From Candidatus Brocadiia bacterium (GTDB taxonomy: Bacteria > Planctomycetota > MHYJ01 > WSZJ01), in the NCBI GenBank assembly GCA_013360825.1, contig JABWAY010000150.1:1-9610 (forward strand): DNA of 9,610 bases, given 5' to 3'. A program made the translations under genes and the position numbers. Positions 1 through 5,389 of this stretch are shown one piece after another. Under the pieces are notes generated by a model that was given only the letters and a program-made list of their open reading frames with translations, searched no databases and was not told where the DNA came from. The first letter of the stretch is position 1. Each line of letters opens with the position of its first letter.

Positions 1-237
1 CAGGCGGCGCTCCTCGACGCATCCGATGCCCCCAACCGGGCCGCGGCCGCGCGCTCCCTCGCCGGGGAACGCGACCGGCGCTCGGTCGAGTACCTGCTCG
101 CCTGCGCCCTTCCCGACGACGATCCCGTCGTCCGCGGTGCCGCGGACTCCTCCCTCGCCGCGCTGATCGGCGCGCGCCCGGAGGGGGCGGAGGGGTGGGC
201 GGGGCTGTGGAAGCGACGCCGCGCGGAGTGGAAGTAG
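1..237 (+). CDS. HEAT-repeat-like protein, C-terminal fragment
   Basis: The frame is open from the first base of the window to TAG at 235-237, giving the last 78 residues of a protein whose start lies outside. The visible part is alanine- and leucine-rich helix-turn-helix sequence (RSLAGERD, VEYLLACALPDDDPVVRGAA, LAALIGARP). It reads like HEAT/armadillo-type repeats, where a D-P-x-V-R turn followed by A-A-x-x-L is typical. It ends in a Trp- and basic-rich tail (WAGLWKRRRAEWK). The end resembles that of the exported HEAT protein at 2016-3161, which also has an acidic-P turn, a leucine-rich helix, 'LIG' and then a Trp-containing tail, so the two may be paralogues. HEAT repeats serve as protein-binding scaffolds, and no enzymatic role can be inferred. 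Localisation is unknown because the N-terminus is missing. It could instead be the HEAT-like end of a larger multidomain protein. Confidence 0.72.
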   Translation, partial: QAALLDASDAPNRAAAARSLAGERDRRSVEYLLACALPDDDPVVRGAADSSLAALIGARPEGAEGWAGLWKRRRAEWK

Positions 238-254
238 GCTGACAACAGTGTGCC

Positions 255-268
255 CGGCGGGCCCGCCG
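255..268. repeat. Perfect 14-bp GC-only palindrome upstream of kinase gene
   Basis: CGGCGGG is followed directly by its reverse complement CCCGCCG. It sits in the 52-nt gap after the HEAT-like gene and ends 6 nt before the TAGAAT box. It could be an operator or a transcript-end hairpin, but there is no loop and no T-run. Short palindromes also arise easily in sequence this GC-rich. Confidence 0.35.
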
Positions 269-274
269 CTCCCG

Positions 275-280
275 TAGAAT
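275..280 (+). promoter_or_regulatory. -10-like box (TAGAAT), predicted leaderless promoter of kinase gene
   Basis: TAGAAT is one mismatch from the sigma-70 consensus TATAAT and is one of the few AT-rich spots in the intergenic gap. It ends 9 nt before the GTG start at 290, which would put the transcription start at or next to the start codon. No Shine-Dalgarno sequence precedes the GTG. No good -35 element lies at the usual 16-18 nt spacing; a CTGACA at 239-244 is 30 nt away. Similar boxes at nearly the same distance precede two other genes here, which raises confidence. Confidence 0.5.
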
Positions 281-289
281 CCGCGCTCC

Positions 290-1453
290 GTGATCCGCTT
301 CCGATGCGCCTCCTGCCAGCAGAAAATCAAGGTCCGCGAGGAAGACGCGGGCCGGGGAGGGGAGTGTCCGAAATGCCGGGGCCCGCTGGAGACGCCGAAG
401 ATCGAGATTCCGGCGGCGCGCGCGGGGGATGCGGTCGAGGACTTCGAGCCCGGGGACGAGGTCGGCGAGTACCGGCTTGAAAAGCTGGTCGGGCGCGGGG
501 GGTTCGCGCAGGTCTGGTCGGCGCGTCGCGACGGCGGGGCTGCGGTTGCGCTGAAGATCCCGCACGACACGGGGTCGGTGAGGGAACTGCTCAACGAGGG
601 GATCCAGCTCCGCCGGCTGAACCATCCGAACATCGTGCGCACGATCGACATCAATCTCCGGGCTCTCCCCCCCCACATCGTGCTCGAGTTCGTGGACGGG
701 ACGCCGCTGAACACGCTGATCAAGCGCAACCGGGCGTCCGGGGAGCTGTTTCCCCTGTCCTTCGTGGAGCGGATATTTCTCCAGATCCTGGACGGCATGG
801 AGCACGCGCACCGGCAGACGCCGCCTGTGGTGCACGCGGATCTGAAGCCGCACAACGTGCTGGTCGCCGACCAGGTGGCGAGGATCGTGGATTTCGGGCT
901 CGGGCGCGAGGAGCAGAAGCTGGAGAGGATCCTGTCGACCGCGGTGACGGTGAAGTCGAAGCGGCGGCTGCTGGGGACGGAGGCCTACATGGCGCCGGAG
1001 CAGAAGCGGGGGGAGGCACCGGAGGAGCGGACGGACATTTTCGCGCTCGGTCTGATGCTGCAGGAGCTGCTCTGCAACGAGGTCTACCTCGGCCACACGC
1101 TGCCCGGCGAACTGAACCCCCTGGCGCTTCCGTTCGACGCCGTGGTGCGGCGGGCGACGGCGGCCTACCCGAGCATGCGCTATCCGGACATCGCCGCCTT
1201 CCGGGCGGCGTTCCAGGAGGCGCTCGGCGTGGCGACCGGACGCTCCGGGCGGCTCCCTGCGGCGGGGGCGCCGCCGTCGACGTCGACGCCGCCTCCCGTT
1301 CCCGGCGCTCTGCCGCCCGGGAGCCCGCCGCCGCCGGACATCCCGGAGGGCGGTGTCGAGCCGCTGGTGGCGCTTCTGCGCGACCCGCGGGTCCTGATCG
1401 GCGCGGTCGTGATCGGCACCATCGCGCTGGCGATTCTCCTGAGCCTGATCTGA
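290..1453 (+). CDS. Ser/Thr protein kinase with N-terminal zinc ribbon and C-terminal membrane anchor
   Basis: This 387-residue Hanks-type kinase begins with a small zinc ribbon (C6-x2-C9, C26-x2-C29). The kinase domain spans about 60-315, with the Gly loop GRGGFAQV at 68-75, the ATP-binding Lys89 in ALKIP, a probable helix-C Glu103, the catalytic loop HADLKPHN at 182-189, DFG at 201-203 and APE at 235-237. A Pro/Gly/Ser-rich linker (about 317-355) leads to one hydrophobic segment at 369-387 that reaches the last residue. The protein is therefore probably tail-anchored with the kinase in the cytoplasm, where it phosphorylates Ser/Thr of unknown partners. The HRD arginine is Ala183, a non-RD feature, while the other catalytic residues are intact. 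The GTG start is chosen because the zinc ribbon begins immediately and a -10 box lies 9 nt upstream. Its TGA overlaps the ATG of the next gene (TGATG), suggesting translational coupling. No PASTA or other sensor domain is visible. Confidence 0.93.
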   Translation: MIRFRCASCQQKIKVREEDAGRGGECPKCRGPLETPKIEIPAARAGDAVEDFEPGDEVGEYRLEKLVGRGGFAQVWSARRDGGAAVALKIPHDTGSVRELLNEGIQLRRLNHPNIVRTIDINLRALPPHIVLEFVDGTPLNTLIKRNRASGELFPLSFVERIFLQILDGMEHAHRQTPPVVHADLKPHNVLVADQVARIVDFGLGREEQKLERILSTAVTVKSKRRLLGTEAYMAPEQKRGEAPEERTDIFALGLMLQELLCNEVYLGHTLPGELNPLALPFDAVVRRATAAYPSMRYPDIAAFRAAFQEALGVATGRSGRLPAAGAPPSTSTPPPVPGALPPGSPPPPDIPEGGVEPLVALLRDPRVLIGAVVIGTIALAILLSLI

Positions 1454-2058
1454 TGGATCGCACCCTCTCCCGGTACCGCGCGCTTCTCGACGAAATCGAC
1501 GTCTGGTTCCGGTCGGTGCAGGCGCGCCATGGAGCGGAGATGAAGTGCGGTTCCGGGTGTTTCGACTGCTGCCATGGCGCGTTCGACGTGGGTCCGCTGG
1601 ACGCGGCGCTCGTCCGCGAGGCCGTCCGGGCGCTGCCTGATGCCGTCCGCGCGGAGGTCGAGGCGACGGCGCGGCGCCATGTGGAGGTCCTCGGGCTGAC
1701 GCCGCCGTATGCGGTCGACCCACTGGACGAGGAGGGGGTCGACGCGCTGGCCGCGAAGCTGGGGCCCGTTCCCTGCCCCCTGCTGGATTCCGGCGGGCGG
1801 TGCCGGATCTACGCCGACCGGCCGTCCACCTGCCGGTTCATGGGGCTGCCGCTGGTCGATGCCGACGGGACCGTCGTCCATCCGGAATGGTGCGGGAAGA
1901 ACTTCACGTCGGTCGACCCGCGCCCGCTCCCGGGGATGCCCTTCGGCTACTCCTCGTGGGAGGAGGACGTCGAGGCACTCACCCTTTCCTCAAGTCCGCG
2001 CTATACTTTCCTCGCATGCGCCATCCTCTCCGCCTCGGACTCCTCGCCCTCGCCCTGA
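1453..2058 (+). CDS. YkgJ-type cysteine-cluster (CxxxCxxCC) putative metal-binding protein
   Basis: This 201-residue soluble protein carries the hallmark cluster C32-G-S-G-C36-F-D-C39-C40 near the N-terminus, then C108-P-L, C117-R-I-Y, R-P-S-T-C127-R and C147. That is the usual order for the YkgJ/UPF0153 family, annotated as putative zinc- or iron-chelating proteins. The exact reaction of most members is unknown, so I infer metal or Fe-S binding only. The start is the ATG that overlaps the kinase TGA by one base. No Shine-Dalgarno is visible, so expression probably depends on coupling to the kinase. The C-terminal 25 or so residues (from about 177) are Ser/Pro-rich with a short hydrophobic run and do not look like part of the family fold. 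Their DNA also contains the promoter and start of the next gene, overlapping its first 43 nt. A pairing with the kinase, for example as a substrate or redox/metal partner, is speculation. Confidence 0.87.
   Translation: MDRTLSRYRALLDEIDVWFRSVQARHGAEMKCGSGCFDCCHGAFDVGPLDAALVREAVRALPDAVRAEVEATARRHVEVLGLTPPYAVDPLDEEGVDALAAKLGPVPCPLLDSGGRCRIYADRPSTCRFMGLPLVDADGTVVHPEWCGKNFTSVDPRPLPGMPFGYSSWEEDVEALTLSSSPRYTFLACAILSASDSSPSP
2002..2007 (+). promoter_or_regulatory. -10-like box (TATACT), predicted leaderless promoter inside the ykgJ-like gene
   Basis: TATACT, preceded by GC, ends 8 nt before the ATG at 2016 and lies within the coding sequence of the YkgJ-like protein. No Shine-Dalgarno precedes the ATG. 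The 11 nt at 1998-2008 (GCGCTATACTT) are identical to 7317-7327 upstream of the EF-G-like gene. No clear -35 element is seen at standard spacing. Confidence 0.5.
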
Positions 2059-3161
2059 CGGTTCCCGCCGGGGCGGAGGAAGACCCGGTTCTGGCCGCCC
2101 TGCCGGAGGACATCCCCGGAGGCCGTGAGGCCGCCGCGCAGGATCTCCGCTCCGGCGTCCCGCAGCTCGTGAGCAATCGCCTCCAGTCGATTCTCCTCGA
2201 CCATTCCCCGCCGAGGTTCGAGGCCTGGATGCCGGCGCTCGACGGGCGGGCGACCCGGGAGGCGCGGGACGCGCTGTCGGAGTGCTTTTCGTTCCAGCTG
2301 GAGAGGGAATGGCACTGCCGGGAGTTCCTCGAAGCCTCGGCGCGCTGGCTCGAGGCGCGCACGGACATCACCGGGAACGACGCGGCGAAAATCGCGTGGG
2401 GGATGCGGGTTCCGAGCGCGGTGCTGGCCGAGCGGCTGAAGGAGCCTGCGCGGTCCGGGGACATGTATGCCCTGTCGGCGCTCTGCGGCAACTCGGAGGG
2501 CCACGAGTTCCTGAGGGAGCTGCTCGTCTCCGACATGCCGGAGTCGCGGCGAACGCAGATCCGCATGGGAGCGGGATTCACGCAGTCCGAGGCGTTCCGG
2601 ACGGAGTACGAGCGCTGGATGAAGTCGGGCGACCCGATCTCGAGTTTCGCCGGCCTGAACGCGCTTCTCCGGATCGGCGATCCGAAGGACCTGGAACTGG
2701 CGAGGACCTATCTGCGGAGCCCGAACGCGATCCGCCGGATGGAGGTCTACCGCTCCGTTGCCTGGATCAAGGATCCCGGCGTCGTCGATCTCCTGCTCGA
2801 GGAGTGTGAGCGCGCGCTGAGCGACACGAACCAGACCTGGCTTGCGCAGGGGATCTCGCGCATCGACGACCCGAGGGCTCTGCCGTTTCTCCGGAAGATG
2901 CGGGACCACCAGGGATTCCAGCCCGGGGTCCTCCGCGGTCTCTGGAGCCGCGGCCGGGCCGGGGACGTTCCCTGGCTGCTCGAGGTCGTCCTCGCGGAGG
3001 ATTCGCCGGAGATCTCCCGCCGCGAGGCGCTGCGAACTCTGAGGAAGCTCATCGGTCCCGCCTGTCCCCTGGGGAAGGAGGGGAGAGAGGCGGCCGTCCG
3101 CGCCTGGATCGCCGCCCACGCCGCGGCCATCGAGAGGGACGAGGCGCTGCCGGTGAAATGA
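2016..3161 (+). CDS. Exported HEAT-repeat protein
   Basis: This is a 381-residue protein with a classic signal peptide: MRHPLR basic start, hydrophobic LGLLALALTV, then cleavage after Ala20 in AGA-EED. It is probably secreted to the periplasm or an equivalent compartment. The mature part is all-helical by appearance. From about 205 to 345 it shows HEAT-like units: LNALLRIGDPKDLELARTYL, YRSVAWIKDPGVVDLLLEE, QGISRIDDPRALPFLRKM, LWSRGRAGDVPWLLEVVL and REALRTLRKLIG. Each has an acidic turn (GD, KDP, DDP, GD) followed by a leucine-rich helix. Residues 21-200 are probably diverged helical repeats. No catalytic motif is seen, so a binding or scaffold role is inferred. The ATG at 2016 is chosen because it starts the signal peptide and follows a -10 box; the frame is open further upstream but that sequence is the shadow of ykgJ. 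It overlaps ykgJ by 43 nt and MOSC by 4 nt. Trp, Cys and Met are fairly frequent, and no membrane anchor follows the signal peptide. Confidence 0.85.
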   Translation: MRHPLRLGLLALALTVPAGAEEDPVLAALPEDIPGGREAAAQDLRSGVPQLVSNRLQSILLDHSPPRFEAWMPALDGRATREARDALSECFSFQLEREWHCREFLEASARWLEARTDITGNDAAKIAWGMRVPSAVLAERLKEPARSGDMYALSALCGNSEGHEFLRELLVSDMPESRRTQIRMGAGFTQSEAFRTEYERWMKSGDPISSFAGLNALLRIGDPKDLELARTYLRSPNAIRRMEVYRSVAWIKDPGVVDLLLEECERALSDTNQTWLAQGISRIDDPRALPFLRKMRDHQGFQPGVLRGLWSRGRAGDVPWLLEVVLAEDSPEISRREALRTLRKLIGPACPLGKEGREAAVRAWIAAHAAAIERDEALPVK

Positions 3162-3589
3162 GCGGACGCGTCGCCCACGTCTTCCTCTACCGCGACGGTC
3201 CCGGGCGGATGGAGCCGGTTCCCGAGGCCCGGGCGCTGGAGGACCACGGGTTCGAGGGGTGCGGGCATGCGCGGCCGGGGAAGAAGCGGCAGCTGCTGCT
3301 GATCGACGGCGAGACGCTCCGTGACTTCGACCTCGCACCCGGCCGGGTGAAGGAGAACATCACCACGGAGGGGATCCCCATCCAGGGGCTCGGCGCCGGG
3401 GCCCGGGTGCGCGTCGGGACTGCGATCCTGGAGCTGACGGGCCCCTGCGAGCCGTGCGGCTTCATGGACACGCTTGCCCCCGGCCTCCGGGCGAGGTCGG
3501 AGGGGAGGCGCGGCGTGCTGGCGCGCGTGATCCGGGGAGGCCGGATCGCCCCGGGGGACGCGATCATCCCCGAGTCGCCGCCGGCCTGA
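3158..3589 (+). CDS. Small MOSC-domain protein
   Basis: This 143-residue stand-alone MOSC (molybdenum cofactor sulfurase C-terminal) domain shows the N-terminal G-F-E-G-C-G-H and KKRQLLLIDGETL segment that corresponds to the GxxGDxH...RQVxLxxxE pattern of the family. It then has VKENITTEGIPIQGLGAGARVRVGTAILELTG and the conserved cysteine region C97-E-P-C100, followed by RRGVLARVIRGGRIAPGDAI near the end. MOSC domains are beta-rich and are linked to molybdenum cofactor or sulfur-carrier chemistry through the conserved Cys. The specific substrate of small stand-alone members is generally unknown, and no molybdenum cofactor genes lie nearby. The ATG lies within an ATGA overlap with the stop of the HEAT gene, suggesting translational coupling; the Shine-Dalgarno is weak (GAGG about 13 nt upstream). 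It is probably the last gene of the group that begins with the kinase. Confidence 0.88.
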   Translation: MSGRVAHVFLYRDGPGRMEPVPEARALEDHGFEGCGHARPGKKRQLLLIDGETLRDFDLAPGRVKENITTEGIPIQGLGAGARVRVGTAILELTGPCEPCGFMDTLAPGLRARSEGRRGVLARVIRGGRIAPGDAIIPESPPA

Positions 3590-3598
3590 GGGAGGCCG
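3582..3598 (+). terminator. Hairpin straddling the MOSC stop codon, possible transcript end
   Basis: CGGCCT at 3582-3587 pairs with AGGCCG at 3593-3598 around a 5-nt loop, and the TGA stop (3587-3589) lies at the stem-loop junction. No T-run follows, so it is not a textbook intrinsic terminator. It may be a weak terminator or an mRNA 3'-end stabiliser. Confidence 0.3.
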
Positions 3599-3614
3599 TC
3601 GCACGCAGTTTTGC

Positions 3615-3634
3615 CCCCGGGGCCGGCCCCGGGG
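3615..3634. repeat. Perfect 20-bp palindrome upstream of ABC exporter operon
   Basis: The sequence is blocks of CCCC, GGGG, CCGG, CCCC and GGGG and is identical to its own reverse complement over 20 bp. It lies in the 72-nt gap between the MOSC gene and the first ABC gene, and its right end is 11 nt before the TACAAT box, so it covers the position where a -35 element would sit. This fits an operator for a dimeric regulator. The alternative is a terminator-like cruciform for the MOSC transcript. Confidence 0.4.
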
Positions 3635-3645
3635 CGCCCTTCGGC

Positions 3646-3651
3646 TACAAT
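3646..3651 (+). promoter_or_regulatory. -10-like box (TACAAT), predicted leaderless promoter of ABC operon
   Basis: TACAAT, preceded by GGC, is one mismatch from TATAAT and ends 10 nt before the ATG at 3662. There is no Shine-Dalgarno between box and start. The -35 position is occupied by a GC-only palindrome. The geometry matches the boxes before the kinase and the exported HEAT protein. Confidence 0.55.
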
Positions 3652-3661
3652 CCCCGCCCCC

Positions 3662-5389
3662 ATGAAAGGACTGTCCCTCTTCAGTACCCGTCTCTGGCGC
3701 TACCGCGGGTGGGTCCTCGGCGTGGTCGTGGCGATCGTCGTCGTCGACCTCATCGGCCTGATCCCCCCCTGGATTGTCGGCTCCGCGGTGGACTACCTGT
3801 CCACCGGGGCGGCGGAACCGCGGACCCTCTGGCTCTGGGGATTCCTGATCCTGGGGGTCGAGTGCGGACGGGCCTGCATGCGGTTCACCTGGCGGCGCAT
3901 CGCGTTTGACTTCTCCCGCCGGGTCGAGATGGACCTCCGGAACGAGTTCATGGCCCGCGCGGTCCGTCTCCCGCCCTCCTATTTCGACCGGACGACGATC
4001 GGCGACCTGATGTCGCGCGCGACGAGCGACATCGACCAGGTCCGGATGCTGTTCGGGATGGGGCTGCTCACGCTGTTCGACGTCCTGACCATCGTCGTCA
4101 CGACGCTGCCGATCCTGATCTGGCTCAACCCGACGCTGACCCTGTACACGTCCCTGCCTCTTCCGTTCCTGGCCGTGATCTGCTGGAAGGTGTTCATCGA
4201 GACGCACAGGCGGTCGCACGCGGTGCAGGAGCAGCTCGGGGACGTGACGGCGCGCGTCGTCGAGAACCTGAACGGCATCCGGGTCGTCAAGGCGTTCGCG
4301 ACGGAGGATGTGGAGAAGGAGCGGTTCGAGCAGCTCTCCAGCGTTCAGGTCCGCCTGAGCCTCAGCCTGGCGCGCGTGCAGGCCGTGTTCTTTCCCATTT
4401 TCACGATCGTCTTCGAGACGGGAACTCTCCTCGTGCTCTGGATCGGCGGCTCCAGCGTCGTCCGCGGAGACCTCACCGTCGGCGACTTCCTCAAGTACGT
4501 CCTGTACCTGGGATGGCTGACGGGCCCGATGGTCGGCCTGGGCTGGACGCTGTCGCTCTACCAGCGCGGCATCGCCTCCATGGAGCGGCTGAACCAGATC
4601 TTCGGTCTCCCCGAAGCCGAGGACGGCGCCGCGGGGGGCGCCGCGCCGGGCGCGGTGGAATTCCGGAACCTGACCTTCCGGTTCGCACCCGACCGGGAGG
4701 ACGTCCTGCGCGACGTCTCCTTCTCCGTCCCCGCCGGCGCCAGCGTCGCCATCGTCGGGCGCACGGGCGCCGGCAAGACGGCCCTCCTCAACCTCCTCGC
4801 CCGCCTCTACCAGCCCCCGCGCGGGTCGATCTTCATCGGCGGGCGCGACGTCCGCGACATTCCGCTCGCCTCGCTCCGGCAGATGATCGCCGTCGTCCCC
4901 CAGGAACCGTTTCTCTTCTCGGACACCCTTGCCGAAAACATCGCGCTCGGCCTCCCCGCCCCCGAGCCCGCCGTCGTCGAGGCCGCGTCCCGCGCCGCCT
5001 GCCTCCACGAGGCCGTCGAACGCTTCCCCCAGGGTTACGAACAGATCGTCGGGGAACGCGGCGTCACCCTGTCCGGCGGCCAGAAGCAGCGCGCCTGCAT
5101 CGCCCGCGCGCTCGCCGTGAATGCCCCGATCCTGATCCTCGACGACGCCTTCTCGAGCGTCGACGCGGAAACCGAGGATCGGGTCGTGGCCAACATGAGG
5201 GAGGCCGGCAGAGGCCGGACCGTGTTCACCGTGTCGCACCGGCTGTCCTCCGTGATGGACGCGGACCTGATCGTCGTCCTGCACGAGGGGCGGGTCGCCG
5301 CCGTCGGCCGGCACGAAGACCTCATCCGCCGGCACGGGCTCTACGCGGACCTCTGGAGAAAACAGCAGCTCGAAGAGGGGATCCGCTGA
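3662..5389 (+). CDS. ABC exporter half-transporter, subunit with degenerate ATP site
   Basis: This 575-residue type IV ABC exporter subunit of the MdlA/YheI kind has a membrane domain of about six helices (residues 15 to about 300, e.g. VLGVVVAIVVVDLIGLIPP and AVFFPIFTIVFETGTLLVLWIG). The ATPase domain spans about 330-570. Visible motifs are Walker A GRTGAGKT at 366-373, the Q-loop Gln414, signature LSGGQ at 470-474, Walker B LILDD ending at Asp495, D-loop SSVD at 498-501 and switch His526. The catalytic Glu after Walker B is Asp495, the hallmark of the non-hydrolysing half of heterodimeric exporters. It should pair with the product of the next gene to export a lipid, drug or peptide, but the substrate cannot be told. 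The ATG at 3662 is preferred over an in-frame TTG at 3611 because a -10 box and palindrome lie between them and the family's N-terminus begins here. Its TGA overlaps the next ATG. Confidence 0.93.
   Translation: MKGLSLFSTRLWRYRGWVLGVVVAIVVVDLIGLIPPWIVGSAVDYLSTGAAEPRTLWLWGFLILGVECGRACMRFTWRRIAFDFSRRVEMDLRNEFMARAVRLPPSYFDRTTIGDLMSRATSDIDQVRMLFGMGLLTLFDVLTIVVTTLPILIWLNPTLTLYTSLPLPFLAVICWKVFIETHRRSHAVQEQLGDVTARVVENLNGIRVVKAFATEDVEKERFEQLSSVQVRLSLSLARVQAVFFPIFTIVFETGTLLVLWIGGSSVVRGDLTVGDFLKYVLYLGWLTGPMVGLGWTLSLYQRGIASMERLNQIFGLPEAEDGAAGGAAPGAVEFRNLTFRFAPDREDVLRDVSFSVPAGASVAIVGRTGAGKTALLNLLARLYQPPRGSIFIGGRDVRDIPLASLRQMIAVVPQEPFLFSDTLAENIALGLPAPEPAVVEAASRAACLHEAVERFPQGYEQIVGERGVTLSGGQKQRACIARALAVNAPILILDDAFSSVDAETEDRVVANMREAGRGRTVFTVSHRLSSVMDADLIVVLHEGRVAAVGRHEDLIRRHGLYADLWRKQQLEEGIR

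Noticed and set aside
1800..2015. A 72-codon N-terminal extension of the exported HEAT protein
   Set aside because: It is a frame-shifted shadow of the YkgJ-like gene and would bury the clear signal peptide that begins at 2016.
3611..3661. A 17-codon N-terminal extension of the first ABC gene from TTG at 3611
   Set aside because: The stretch covers the 20-bp palindrome and the TACAAT box, is Pro/Gly-rich, and adds nothing typical of the family; ATG 3662 fits better.
4513..5388. A long upstream extension of the second ABC gene
   Set aside because: This frame overlaps the ATPase domain of subunit 1 and is Arg/Pro-rich; the half-transporter starts at ATG 5389 with its own Shine-Dalgarno.
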